Of a DNA stretch of 64,000 nucleotides, positions 31,450 to 40,300 are shown in pieces. The notes below the pieces were generated by a model. That model had not been told where the DNA came from. It saw nothing but the letters and a program-made list of their open reading frames with translations, and did not search any database. A program made the translations under genes and the position numbers. The number at the start of each line of letters is the position of its first letter. Position 1 is the stretch's first letter. Source of the DNA: Micromonospora_J zhanjiangensis. Its GTDB lineage: Bacteria > Actinomycetota > Actinomycetes > Mycobacteriales > Micromonosporaceae. The stretch covers positions 186,001 through 250,000 of the forward strand of contig NZ_JBHSBN010000005.1 in the NCBI RefSeq assembly GCF_042650605.1. The letters are read 5' to 3'.

Positions 31450-31520
31450 CGGGTCCTCCTCTCCACCGTTCGGTCCTCGTCCTGGAGTTGGTAGGCCCCG
31501 GGACGAGGACCGGTTCGTCG

Positions 31521-33215
31521 TTACTGGCCGGTGCCGTACTTGTCGAGGACCTCGGTCTGATGCCACGCGACCATCGCGTCGCCCCCGGCGGATTTCCAGG
31601 ACTTGACCGCGGTCTGGAAGTCGCTCACCGTCTTCGTGCCGTGGGTGACCTGCACGATGGTGTCGGTGATCTGCTGGGCCGACAGCGCGCTGGCGAAGCG
31701 GTTGGGCACCGTGATGTTCATGTTCCAGAACACCGGCTTGACGGCGCGCTTGACCGCGTCGGCCGACCACTCGCAGAAGGCGCGGGTGACGCTCTCGTAG
31801 CCTGGGTTGACCACCGCGCTCTGCGGTGCGCAGAGGAAGCCGTAGGTGACCTGGTTGGCCTCCTTCTGGCCGGTGGGCGTGTAGCTCGGCCCGTGCGCAC
31901 CCCTGGTCCAGTCCACGCCCTCGACGCCGTAGTTGATCAGCGTGTACTCCGCGGACCCGAAGGGAGCCGCGAGGAAGTCGGCGATCCGCAGGCACTCCTC
32001 GATCTGTTCCTTGGACAGCCGCTTGTTCAGGTAGCTGAGCTGCCGGGTCGGGGAGCCGAGCAGGATGGTCGGTGTCGAGCCGTCGAAGGAGAAGAGCTTG
32101 AACGCGTCGCGCGTGTACCTGGGGTTGGCCGCCTGACCCTGCTGGGCGTCCATCACGTTCCAGCCGCCGGTGCCGCCGGCCTGCACCAGTTCCTTGCCAC
32201 TGTAGAAGCGCTGGGTTTCGTTGCTCGTGTCGTTCGCCAGGGCATCCGGGTGGACGTAGCCGGACTTGGCGAGCTTGTACGCGTACTCGAGCGCGACAAT
32301 GATCTGTGGCGACTCGTACGCACTGCGCAGCTTGCCGCCGTCGACGATGAAGCCGTTGGGGGAAGGCACGTTGAAGATCTGCTGGATCGCCAGCCAGAGC
32401 ACGTCGAAGGCCCAGACGTTCGCCTTCGCCGCGGTCAGTTCGGCGCCGAGGTGGAACAGGTCGTCCGCGGTCTTGATGTCGTCCGGGTTGATGCCCCGAT
32501 CCTGGAGGACGTCCTTGCGGTAGAAGAGGGTGCCACCGAACGACTGTGCCGTGGTGAACGACGGAATGCCGTAGAGCTTGCCGTTCCACGCCCCGGATTC
32601 CCAGCCGCCGGTGGGGATCGCGGCGAGGTTCGGGTACTTGCGGATGTTGGCGCCCGAGAGATACGGCGTGAGATCGGCGAACCGGGTTTCGGTGAGGCCG
32701 CCCGTGTTGAACGTGGAGTTCCACCAGGCCGGTAGCTGGATCCAGTCCGGCAGCTTGTCACCGGCGGCCAGCGTCGGGATCGTCTTGTCGTAGGTGGCGC
32801 CGTTGGCGGGGCTCACCACGAGGTTGGCGCCGAGGGCCTTGTTCACCGCCTTGTAGTACGCGTTGCCCGCTGGCGGGATGGCCCCCCACAGCGGGGTGAT
32901 GGCCTGGTAGGTGCCGCCCGATCCGGGCGGCTGGGCCACGGTTTTGACCAGCTCCGTCGGGTAGCTCAGGTAGCCCGGATCGGTCAGGGTGCCGTTCGCG
33001 CCCGCGACACTGGGGATGTCGGGCTTCACACCACCCTGTAGTGGCACGTAGTGGGGCAGTACCGCCTTCAGTCCGTTCGAACTGACGCCCCCGCGACCGC
33101 CCTTGCTGTCGCCGCAGGCGGAGATCAACGGTGTGGCCAGCGCTGCGGCGCCCAGGCCGAGCGCGGTGTCGCGCAGCAGCCTCCTGCGGGTGAACGCTGT
33201 GTCGCCGATTCCCAT
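31521..33215 (-). CDS. oligosaccharide-binding lipoprotein, LplA/YtcQ type
   Basis: A 564-aa extracellular solute-binding lipoprotein. The Tat-like signal FTRRRLLRDTALGLGAAALA leads to lipobox LISAC with acylated Cys34. Size and blocks (LPDWIQLPAWWNSTFNTGGL, SGAWNGKLYGIPSFTTAQSF, FNVPSPNGFIVDGGKLRSAY, SYLNKRLSKEQIEECLRIAD) fit the large LplA-type receptors for complex oligosaccharides. ATG 33215 is chosen over the longer frame because the twin-arginine signal begins right after it. The gene heads the importer operon and is divergent from GH3-GH42, with a perfect 14-bp palindrome at 33431-33444. Xyloglucan oligosaccharides are the inferred ligand, from the linked hydrolases only. Confidence 0.9.
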   Translation of the reverse strand: MGIGDTAFTRRRLLRDTALGLGAAALATPLISACGDSKGGRGGVSSNGLKAVLPHYVPLQGGVKPDIPSVAGANGTLTDPGYLSYPTELVKTVAQPPGSGGTYQAITPLWGAIPPAGNAYYKAVNKALGANLVVSPANGATYDKTIPTLAAGDKLPDWIQLPAWWNSTFNTGGLTETRFADLTPYLSGANIRKYPNLAAIPTGGWESGAWNGKLYGIPSFTTAQSFGGTLFYRKDVLQDRGINPDDIKTADDLFHLGAELTAAKANVWAFDVLWLAIQQIFNVPSPNGFIVDGGKLRSAYESPQIIVALEYAYKLAKSGYVHPDALANDTSNETQRFYSGKELVQAGGTGGWNVMDAQQGQAANPRYTRDAFKLFSFDGSTPTILLGSPTRQLSYLNKRLSKEQIEECLRIADFLAAPFGSAEYTLINYGVEGVDWTRGAHGPSYTPTGQKEANQVTYGFLCAPQSAVVNPGYESVTRAFCEWSADAVKRAVKPVFWNMNITVPNRFASALSAQQITDTIVQVTHGTKTVSDFQTAVKSWKSAGGDAMVAWHQTEVLDKYGTGQ

Positions 33216-33430
33216 GAGGGTGGCCTTTCTGGTCGAGACGGTGATCTGGGTCGGTGCGCGGCGTCGGACCCGACGTGGAAGCCCGGCGCGGTGGGGCGGA
33301 TGCGCGTGACGGGATACCTGGGGCATTGCCGCGACAACTGGGGGGAGCCGTGGTCGGGCGACGGCACACGAGGGCGACGGGTCGACGCGGAACAGCAGGT
33401 GCGGCCGGGAGCGCGGCCGGACAGCCTTCG

Positions 33431-33444
33431 TCGAAGCGCTTCGA
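33431..33444. promoter_or_regulatory. LacI-type operator palindrome, importer side
   Basis: TCGAAGCGCTTCGA is a perfect 14-bp palindrome with the central CG typical of LacI/GalR operators. It lies 216 bp upstream of the binding-protein start. The near-identical site at 33586 in the same divergent region supports binding by one regulator. Confidence 0.7.
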
Positions 33445-33585
33445 TTGCCCGAGACGATACGACAGCGGATGTCCTCGTGCAACAGGCTGCCGGAGAAGGC
33501 GGCGGGCGACGTTCCCGCGACGTGGGGGGCGGCCGGTGCCGCCGCGCCGGCCGTCTTGACAGCGCCCAGCGGTCATGCCAGTTTG

Positions 33586-33599
33586 TCGAAACGCTTCGA
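33586..33599. promoter_or_regulatory. LacI-type operator palindrome, GH3 side
   Basis: TCGAAACGCTTCGA differs from the site at 33431 by one base (A for G at position 6). It lies 69 bp upstream of the GH3 start codon, where it would overlap the promoter of GH3-GH42. Repression relieved by an oligosaccharide inducer is inferred. Confidence 0.7.
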
Positions 33600-33667
33600 T
33601 GCTTGGCGGATCATCCGCAGTACGCCGCTACCGGCCGGCCCACTCAGATGCTCGATAGGAGCGTGCC

Positions 33668-36541
33668 ATGACCCGGCATCCCTTCCGCGACCCCACCCTG
33701 CCCGTCCCGCGACGGGTCGAGGATCTTCTCGCCCGCCTGACGCGGCAGGAGAAGGTGGCCCTGCTGCACCAGTACGCGCCGGCGGTGCCGCGGCTCGGCC
33801 TCGCCGAGTTCCGCACCGGGACGGAGGCGCTGCACGGCGTCGCCTGGCTCGGCGAGGCCACCGTCTTTCCGCAGGCCGTCGGCCTCGGTGCGAGCTGGAA
33901 CCCGGAGCTGGTCGAGGCCGTCGGTCGGGTGTCGGCCATCGAGGTACGCGCGCTGCACGCGAAGGATCCGATGGTGAGTTTGAACGTGTGGGCGCCGGTG
34001 GTGAACCTGCTCCGCGACCCGCGCTGGGGCCGCAACGAGGAGGGATACTCCGAGGACGTGCTGCTCACGGCCCGGATCGCGATCGCCTACTGTCGGGGCC
34101 TGCGCGGTGATCATCCGTACTATGTGCGTACCGCGCCGACCCTCAAGCACTTTCTCGCCTACAACAACGAGACCGGGCGTGACGTGACGTCCTCGACGGT
34201 GCGTCCGCGGGTGCTGCGCGAGTACGACCTGCCGGTGTTCACGCAGCCGATCGCCGCCGGTGTCGTCGACGCCGTCATGCCCGCGTACAACCTGGTCAAC
34301 GGGCGCCCGGCCCACCTGAGCCCGTACCTGAACGGCGAGCTTCGGGCCCTGGCCGAGCGGGACCTGCTGGTGGTCAGTGACGCGTCGGCGCCGAGCAACC
34401 TGGTCGACTCCGAGCACTACTACGACGATCACGAAACCGGTCACGCCGCGGCGCTGCGCGCCGGGGTCGACAGCTTCACCGACCACGGCACCGACTCGTC
34501 GGTCACCGTGGCCCGCCTCGGCGGGGCGCTCGAACGTGCCCTGATCAGTCAGGAGGACATCGACCGGGCGGTGGCCCGCGTCCTCGCGCTGCGGATCCGT
34601 ACCGGGGAGTTCGACCCCGACGTCGATCCCTACGCCGCCATCTCCGAAACCGCGCTCAACCTCCCGGAACACCGGGCGCTCGCCCGACGGGCGGCCCGCG
34701 AGCAGATCGTGCTGCTCAAGAACTCGGGTGACCTGCTGCCCCTGTCGACGGGCACCGGGTTGCGCGTCGCGGTTCTCGGGCCGTTCGCCGAGGAGCTGCG
34801 CGCCGACGCGTACAGCGGCACTATGCCCTACCGGGCGACGGTCGCGGACGGGCTGCGACGAGCCCTCGCACCGGACGGCGGCGAGGTGGTGAGCACGAAC
34901 GCGGCCGACCGGGTGGTGCTGGTGGTCCGCGGCACCGGGCGGCCGGTCCGGTTGGCCGCCGACGGGTCCCTCACCTGCGCTCCCGGCCCGGACGGCGAGC
35001 CGTTCGACCGGCTCGACTGGGGGCAGGGCCTCAGCACGCTCCGGAGCGTGACCACCGGTCGGTACGTGACCGTCAAGACCGACCCGACCGACGACGACCT
35101 CGCGGCGGGCGCCCCCGCGCCGCGGACGCGAGCGGACCGGCTGACCGCCGAGCAGCTCCAACCGACGGGTTGGTTCGTCCGGGAAACCTTTAATCTCATC
35201 GATCAGCCGGCGGGCACGACCGTGCTGCGGCACGCGCAGCTGGGTACGTACGTGGTCGTCGACGCCGAGACCGACGAACTCGTCGCCACCGCGCGGCGGC
35301 CGCAGGACGCCGAGCAGTTCAGCCTGCGGATGGTGCGTCCCGGCCTCGCGCACGCCCGTGAACTCGCGCGGGACGCGGACGTGGCGGTCGTGGTGGTCGG
35401 CAACGACCCGCACATCATCGCCCGGGAGACCCTGGACCGGGACACCGTCGCCCTGCCGCCCGCGCAGGAGGAACTCGTGCGCGTGGTCGGCGCGGCGCAG
35501 CCACGCACCGTGCTCGTCGTCATGAGCAGCTACCCGTACGCGTTCCCCGACGACCTCGTCCCGGCGATCCTCTGGACCAGCCACGCCGGCCAGGAGACCG
35601 GCGACGCGCTCGCCGACGTGCTGCTCGGTCGGTACGCGCCGACAGGCCGGCTGCCGCAGACCTGGTACCGGAGCGACGAGGACCTGCCTGACCTGCTCGA
35701 GTACGACATCATCAAGGCAAGACGCAGCTATCTGTATTTCGAGGGCGAGCCGCTCTACCCGTTCGGTCACGGGCTGACCTACACCACGTTCGACTACGGC
35801 CCGCCGCAGGTGGTGCTGGACGGCGCGACGGTGGCGGTGACGCTGGAGGTCGGCAACACCGGGAAGCGGGACGGGACCGAGGTCGTCCAGCTCTACAGCC
35901 GGCCGGTCGATCCATCCGTCGTTCGCCCCTCCCGCCAGCTACAGGCCTTCGCGCGCGTCGAGCTGGCCGCCGGACGCAGCCGCCGGGTCGAACTCACCTT
36001 CCCCGTGTCCGCGCTGGCGTACTGGGACGTGGCCGTGGGTCGGCACCGGGTCGAGCCGGGAGAGTACGAGCTGATGGTGGGCCGGTCCAGCGCGGCACCG
36101 CAGGTGCGCGCCCGCCTGCTGGTGCCCGGTGAACCGACCGGCGGCCGCGACATCCTGGGGATCGACGTACGCGCCGTCGACTTCGACGACTACGAACGGG
36201 TGGCGCTGGTCGACACGAGCCGCGAGTCGGGCGACGCGGTGGCCGTTACCGGCTCCGGCGCGGGGTGGCTCCGATTCCGCGCGGTCCACCTCGACCGGGC
36301 CGCGCTGCGGATGACGGCGCGCGTCGGCCGCCTGGAGCCGGGCGAGGCCACCATCACCGTACGGCGGGACGATCCCGTCGGTGGCGCCGTCCTGGGACGG
36401 CTGCGGGTCGGTCGCACCGGTGGGCAATACACCTGGACGACGGTCAGCGGGGGCGTCGACGCGCCCGCCGGAACCTACGACCTGTACCTGGTGCTCGCCG
36501 GGGAGCAGCGGCTCGATTCGTTTCGGCTGGACGTGTCGTGA
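33668..36541 (+). CDS. GH3 beta-glycosidase with inserted domain and C-terminal CBM6-like module
   Basis: A 957-aa cytoplasmic GH3 enzyme (beta-glucosidase or beta-xylosidase type). The barrel runs from about residue 15 to 310, with EALHGVAWLGEATVFPQAVG, WAPVVNLLRDPRWGRNEEGY and the nucleophile Asp in LLVVSDASAPSN near residue 238. The second domain is split: between about residues 410 and 555 lies an inserted beta-rich segment (fascin/ricin-like repeats such as STLRSVTTGRYVTVK and HAQLGTYVVVDAETDE). The acid region IIARETLDRDTVALPPAQEE follows near 585. A fibronectin-III-like domain (about 700-805) and a CBM6-like module (about 820-957, FDDYERVALVDTS) end the protein. No signal peptide. Its stop overlaps the GH42 start (GTGA). 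Confidence 0.9.
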   Translation: MTRHPFRDPTLPVPRRVEDLLARLTRQEKVALLHQYAPAVPRLGLAEFRTGTEALHGVAWLGEATVFPQAVGLGASWNPELVEAVGRVSAIEVRALHAKDPMVSLNVWAPVVNLLRDPRWGRNEEGYSEDVLLTARIAIAYCRGLRGDHPYYVRTAPTLKHFLAYNNETGRDVTSSTVRPRVLREYDLPVFTQPIAAGVVDAVMPAYNLVNGRPAHLSPYLNGELRALAERDLLVVSDASAPSNLVDSEHYYDDHETGHAAALRAGVDSFTDHGTDSSVTVARLGGALERALISQEDIDRAVARVLALRIRTGEFDPDVDPYAAISETALNLPEHRALARRAAREQIVLLKNSGDLLPLSTGTGLRVAVLGPFAEELRADAYSGTMPYRATVADGLRRALAPDGGEVVSTNAADRVVLVVRGTGRPVRLAADGSLTCAPGPDGEPFDRLDWGQGLSTLRSVTTGRYVTVKTDPTDDDLAAGAPAPRTRADRLTAEQLQPTGWFVRETFNLIDQPAGTTVLRHAQLGTYVVVDAETDELVATARRPQDAEQFSLRMVRPGLAHARELARDADVAVVVVGNDPHIIARETLDRDTVALPPAQEELVRVVGAAQPRTVLVVMSSYPYAFPDDLVPAILWTSHAGQETGDALADVLLGRYAPTGRLPQTWYRSDEDLPDLLEYDIIKARRSYLYFEGEPLYPFGHGLTYTTFDYGPPQVVLDGATVAVTLEVGNTGKRDGTEVVQLYSRPVDPSVVRPSRQLQAFARVELAAGRSRRVELTFPVSALAYWDVAVGRHRVEPGEYELMVGRSSAAPQVRARLLVPGEPTGGRDILGIDVRAVDFDDYERVALVDTSRESGDAVAVTGSGAGWLRFRAVHLDRAALRMTARVGRLEPGEATITVRRDDPVGGAVLGRLRVGRTGGQYTWTTVSGGVDAPAGTYDLYLVLAGEQRLDSFRLDVS

Positions 36542-38526
36542 CCGGCTTGTGGTACGGCGGCGACTACAACCCCGAGCAGTGGCCCGACGAGGTGTGGGCC
36601 GAGGACGACGCGCTGATGCGCCAGGCCCGGGTCAACACCGCGACCGTGGGCGTCTTCGCGTGGTCGAGCATCGAGCCGACCGAGGGTCGTTTCGAGTTCG
36701 GGTGGCTGGACCGTACGCTCGACCGGCTGCACGCCAACGGTGTCCGGGTGATCCTCGCGACGCCGACCGCGTCCCCACCGCCGTGGTTCACCGTCGCGCA
36801 TCCCGAGGCGATGCCGGTGACGAGGCAGGGCACCCGGCTGTGGCACGGTAGCCGGGACACCTATTGCGCGGCGTCCCCGGCGTACCGGGAGGCGGCCGGC
36901 CGGGTGGCCGCCGCGTTGGGCGAACGGTACGCCGACCATCCGGCGGTCGTCCTGTGGCACGTGCACAACGAGTATGGTTCGGCGTGCTACTGCGATCGCG
37001 CGGCGGTGGCGTTCCGGCGGTGGCTCCGCGGGCGGTACGGCGACCTCGACGCCCTGAACCAGGCCTGGTACACCAGATTCTGGAGCCAGGGGTACACCGA
37101 CTGGGAACAGGTGGTGCCACCGCGCGACACGGCCTACCTGCCCAACCCGACGCAGGCGCTCGACTTCTCCCGCTTCTGGTCGGACGAACTGCTGGCCGCG
37201 TTCGTGGAACAGCGCGACATCCTGCGCGCACACACCCCCCACACGCCGGTCACGACGAACTTCATGCTTCCGGACGACTATCAGATGCTGGATTTCTGGC
37301 GGTGGGGCGAGCAGGTCGACGTGGTCGCGATCGACCACTACCTGAACGCGACCGGCGTGCCGGGCAGCGTCGATGTGGCCTTCGGCGCCGACCGCGCGCG
37401 TTCCTTCAACGGCGGTCGGCCGTGGCTGCTCATGGAGCAGGCCACCAGCACGATCCGGCCGGCCGGCGACCTGGTGGTGGCCAAGGAACCTGGCCGGCTG
37501 TTGCGCGACAGTCTGGCGTACCTGGCGCGCGGATCCGACTCGGTGCTGGTCTTCCAGTGGCGGGCCAGCCGCGCGGGCTCGGAGCTGCACCACGCCGCGA
37601 TGGTGCCGCACGCCGGTCCGGACACGCGCGTGTTCCGGGAGGTGACCGCGCTCGGGTCGACCCTCGCCCGACTGGGCGAGATCGTCGGCAGCGCGCCGCG
37701 CGCCCGGGTGGCGATCCTCTGGGACGCCGACGCCCGCTGGGCACTTGAGCTTCCCGTCACGCCGTCGTCGCACCTGCGGTACGTGCCGGCACTGCGCGAC
37801 ACGCACCGCGCGCTGTGGCGGGCCGGTGTGCTCACCGACTTCGCGCGCATCGACGACGACCTGGCCCGTTACGTGGTCGTGTTCGCGCCCAGCCTCTACC
37901 TGTTGTCCCGCGCGGCGGCCGAATCACTCGCCCGCTATGTCGAGGCCGGCGGTCATCTCGTGGTCGGCTGCTGCTCGGGGGTCGTCGACGAGCGCCACCA
38001 CGCCTGGCTCGGTGGTTTCCCCGGCGGTCTCATGGCGGCGCTCGGCGTCCGGGTCGAGGAGTTCCACCCGATCGAGCCCGGGCGGACCGTGCCGCTCGCC
38101 GACGGTGGTACCGGTCGGTTGTGGAGCGAGGACCTCACCTGCCACGAGGCGGAGGTGCTCGTCACCTATCGTGGTGGCGTCCTCGACGGCAAACCGGCGA
38201 TCACCCGCCGTCGCCACGGCGTGGGTACCGGCTGGTACGTCTCCACCAGCCTGTCGGAGGACTCGGCCGCCGGGCTGGTACGGCGGGTGCTCGCCAGCGC
38301 CGGCATCGAGCCCGAGCTTCCCGGCGCACCGGAGGACGTGGAGGCGGTACGGCGCTACGCCGAGGACGGCCGGTCGTGGCTGTTCGTGTTCAACCACGGC
38401 AGCGCCGTGGCGGAGGTGGCCGCGACCGGACACGAGCTGCTGACCGACAGGTGGGTCAGCGGCGCACTGGTCCTGGAACCGGGCGCTGTCGCCGTGGTCC
38501 GTGAACCCGTACAGGTCTTCCCATAG
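36538..38526 (+). CDS. GH42 beta-galactosidase
   Basis: A 662-aa cytoplasmic GH42 beta-galactosidase. GTG 36538 overlaps the GH3 stop; the first residues VTGLWYGGDYNPEQWPDEVW are the standard GH42 N-terminus, which rules out the much longer upstream frame. The acid/base Glu145 is in VVLWHVHNEYGSACYCDRA, with a nearby Cys-rich zinc motif, and the nucleophile Glu300 is in RPWLLMEQATSTIRP. The GATase-like trimerisation domain (VVVFAPSLYLLSRAAAESLA) and a C-terminal beta domain are complete. It removes terminal beta-galactose from imported oligosaccharides. A strong hairpin follows at 38559-38597. Confidence 0.93.
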   Translation: MTGLWYGGDYNPEQWPDEVWAEDDALMRQARVNTATVGVFAWSSIEPTEGRFEFGWLDRTLDRLHANGVRVILATPTASPPPWFTVAHPEAMPVTRQGTRLWHGSRDTYCAASPAYREAAGRVAAALGERYADHPAVVLWHVHNEYGSACYCDRAAVAFRRWLRGRYGDLDALNQAWYTRFWSQGYTDWEQVVPPRDTAYLPNPTQALDFSRFWSDELLAAFVEQRDILRAHTPHTPVTTNFMLPDDYQMLDFWRWGEQVDVVAIDHYLNATGVPGSVDVAFGADRARSFNGGRPWLLMEQATSTIRPAGDLVVAKEPGRLLRDSLAYLARGSDSVLVFQWRASRAGSELHHAAMVPHAGPDTRVFREVTALGSTLARLGEIVGSAPRARVAILWDADARWALELPVTPSSHLRYVPALRDTHRALWRAGVLTDFARIDDDLARYVVVFAPSLYLLSRAAAESLARYVEAGGHLVVGCCSGVVDERHHAWLGGFPGGLMAALGVRVEEFHPIEPGRTVPLADGGTGRLWSEDLTCHEAEVLVTYRGGVLDGKPAITRRRHGVGTGWYVSTSLSEDSAAGLVRRVLASAGIEPELPGAPEDVEAVRRYAEDGRSWLFVFNHGSAVAEVAATGHELLTDRWVSGALVLEPGAVAVVREPVQVFP

Positions 38527-38558
38527 GCACCCTCGCCAATTCGCGATCCGCGACGTGC

Positions 38559-38597
38559 GGGCAGGTGTGCGAGACGCTCCTTCTCGCGCACCTGCCC
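38559..38597 (+). terminator. hairpin terminator after GH42
   Basis: A 16-bp stem with one G-T wobble (left arm 38559-38574, right arm 38582-38597) and a 7-nt loop, 32 nt after the GH42 stop. No T-run follows, as is usual in GC-rich actinobacteria. Confidence 0.7.
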
Positions 38598-38649
38598 GGG
38601 CACCCCGGTGAATCGCTCGTTCTTGGACGGTTGGCACAACTCGTCGGCT

Positions 38650-38660
38650 CGAAAGTTTCG
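38650..38660. promoter_or_regulatory. orphan CGAAAGTTTCG palindrome between convergent genes
   Basis: CGAAAGTTTCG has perfect 5-bp arms. It matches the class found before GH2, the GH43 remnant and GH5, but here it sits downstream of GH42 and beyond the 3' end of GH29, with no gene start beside it. It may be a relic of a lost gene. The surroundings to 38757 hold an AT-rich patch (GATATTTTCTCTGG) but no ORF I can support. Confidence 0.5.
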
Positions 38661-38757
38661 TGGACGTTGCCCGATATTTTCTCTGGAAACTAGCAAGGCG
38701 TCCGGCACGGGTCAAGCTGCCGCAGGCCCGCGTTCCCGCCGTCCGCCGGGTCGTGGA

Positions 38758-40239
38758 CTACGGGCGCAGTGCCGGGATCGGTCCGGAGAACAGCAGACGC
38801 AGGACGTAGGCCGGCGCGGGGAACGGGGCCCTGGACGGGAGCACGACGTGCAGGCCGGCCTCGTCCTGGCGACAACCGTCGAGGGCGAGGTACTGGCCGG
38901 CTTCCGGGCCGATCAACTGGATCGCGCGCAGTGAACCGAGATCGATCCGGCCGGTCGCGAACGTGGTGAGGGTGAGCGTTCCGTGCGGCCAGGCCAGCAC
39001 CGTCGCGTACAACACGGTGTTGTCCTTGTTGCGGGTGAACCGGATGTCCTGTTCGTTGCCGGCCACCGGCGGGGTGAACGCTCCACCGCCCATGACGGTC
39101 GGTCCCTCGCCGTGGACGGTCCAGGCCCGAGTGGCGTAGATCGACTCGCCGAACCGGCCGAGGTAGTCCCCGATGCCCAGCAGCAGGGCGCGCTGTTCGT
39201 CAGGAATCACCCCCTCGGCCGTCGGGCCGACGTTGAGCAGCAGGTTGCCGTTCTTGCTGACCCGGTCGACGAGGGAGTGGAGGATCTGGTCGAGCGAGTG
39301 GTAGCTGATGTCGTTCGTGTAGCACCAGGTCGACGTGCTGAGGATGTCGTCGGTGAGCCAGTACGGATGGGTCAGTTCGGCGGGCCCACCACGTTCGTAG
39401 TCGTAGACCTCGCCCTTGTTGTTGAAGCCGTCCTTGTAGGTCGCCACGACGTCCGTACCCCACTCGAGGGCGCGGTTGTAGTAGTGGGCCAGGAACTCGA
39501 GGCCCGTCGCCTCGTCCACCTGGTCCAGGTTGACGTCCTGGTAGATGATGTCCGGCCGGGCGAGGTCGATGACCTCCTTGAGCTTGTCCAGCCACAGCCG
39601 GTTCTCCGCCGCGCTGCCCAACTGACCGTAGAGCTTGCGCAGCGTGGCCGTGGGCTGCGCCGGCACATGGTCGAAGAAGCCGGTGAAGTGGTACGCGTGA
39701 TGCATGGCCACCAGGACCTTCAGCCCCTGTTCCCGGTAGGCCCGGGTGAACAGTTCCAGGAGGTTCAGACGCGGACCCGTGGCCGTCGAGTTCCACTCGT
39801 TGACCCGGCTGTCCCACATGGAGTAGCCGTCGTGATGCTCCGCGACCGGCCCGGCGAACCGCGCACCGGACGCCACGAACAGCCGCGCCCACTCGTCCGG
39901 GTCGAATGCGCCACCGGCCGACGCCAGCCTCGGTGCGAACCGCACGTGGCGTCCCGCCCGGTCCTGGCCACCCTCGATGAAGCGGTGGTAGGGCCACGCC
40001 GCGGGGTCGCCGTAGTTCTCGATGTGGTGGAGGTTGACCGGACTTCCCGGGATGTACATCTCACGCGGGTACCACTCGTTGTTGAACGCGGGAACGCTGA
40101 ACACACCCCAGTGGTGGTAGATGCCGAACTTGGCGTCCTGGAACCACTCCGGTGCCGCCACGTGCTGGTCGACCGACGACCAGTCCGGGGTGTAGGACAG
40201 CACGCGATCGGGTCCGACGTGGGGCTTCGGTTGGGACAT
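38758..40239 (-). CDS. GH29 alpha-L-fucosidase
   Basis: A 493-aa GH29 enzyme. The N-terminal (beta/alpha)8 domain begins APEWFQDAKFGIYHHWGVFS, the diagnostic GH29 motif, and continues with AEHHDGYSMWDSRVNEWNST. The nucleophile is the Asp of RPDIIYQDVNLDQ near residue 235. SKNGNLLLNVGPTAEGVIPD near 345 is also conserved in the family. A small C-terminal beta domain ends IQLIGPEAGQYLALDG. ATG 40239 follows CGGAGG. There is no signal peptide, so it acts in the cytoplasm on imported material. It is 61 nt downstream of GH2 on the same strand and shares its promoter. Fucose release from fucosylated xyloglucan side chains is the inferred role. Confidence 0.9.
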   Translation of the reverse strand: MSQPKPHVGPDRVLSYTPDWSSVDQHVAAPEWFQDAKFGIYHHWGVFSVPAFNNEWYPREMYIPGSPVNLHHIENYGDPAAWPYHRFIEGGQDRAGRHVRFAPRLASAGGAFDPDEWARLFVASGARFAGPVAEHHDGYSMWDSRVNEWNSTATGPRLNLLELFTRAYREQGLKVLVAMHHAYHFTGFFDHVPAQPTATLRKLYGQLGSAAENRLWLDKLKEVIDLARPDIIYQDVNLDQVDEATGLEFLAHYYNRALEWGTDVVATYKDGFNNKGEVYDYERGGPAELTHPYWLTDDILSTSTWCYTNDISYHSLDQILHSLVDRVSKNGNLLLNVGPTAEGVIPDEQRALLLGIGDYLGRFGESIYATRAWTVHGEGPTVMGGGAFTPPVAGNEQDIRFTRNKDNTVLYATVLAWPHGTLTLTTFATGRIDLGSLRAIQLIGPEAGQYLALDGCRQDEAGLHVVLPSRAPFPAPAYVLRLLFSGPIPALRP

Positions 40240-40300
40240 CGCCACCTCCGATTGGTGTCCGTCCGCGGGCTCGGCCGCGCCGGCCGGACCGCGACCAGGG

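Larger units (their letters stand above)
33216..33667. other. 452-bp divergent control region between importer and GH3-GH42 operons
   Basis: No gene is supported here. It holds two LacI-type palindromes (annotated separately) 155 bp apart, one nearer each operon. TTGACA at 33556-33561 faces GH3 and could be a -35 element; the 33586 palindrome would then cover the -10/start region. A GAUAGGAG-like ribosome-binding stretch (33654-33661) precedes the GH3 ATG. The middle (about 33230-33420) shows nothing further. Confidence 0.6.

Noticed and set aside
36265..36537. 91-residue N-terminal extension of the GH42 enzyme
   Set aside because: This stretch is the out-of-phase 3' end of GH3. The GH42 family N-terminus begins exactly at GTG 36538.
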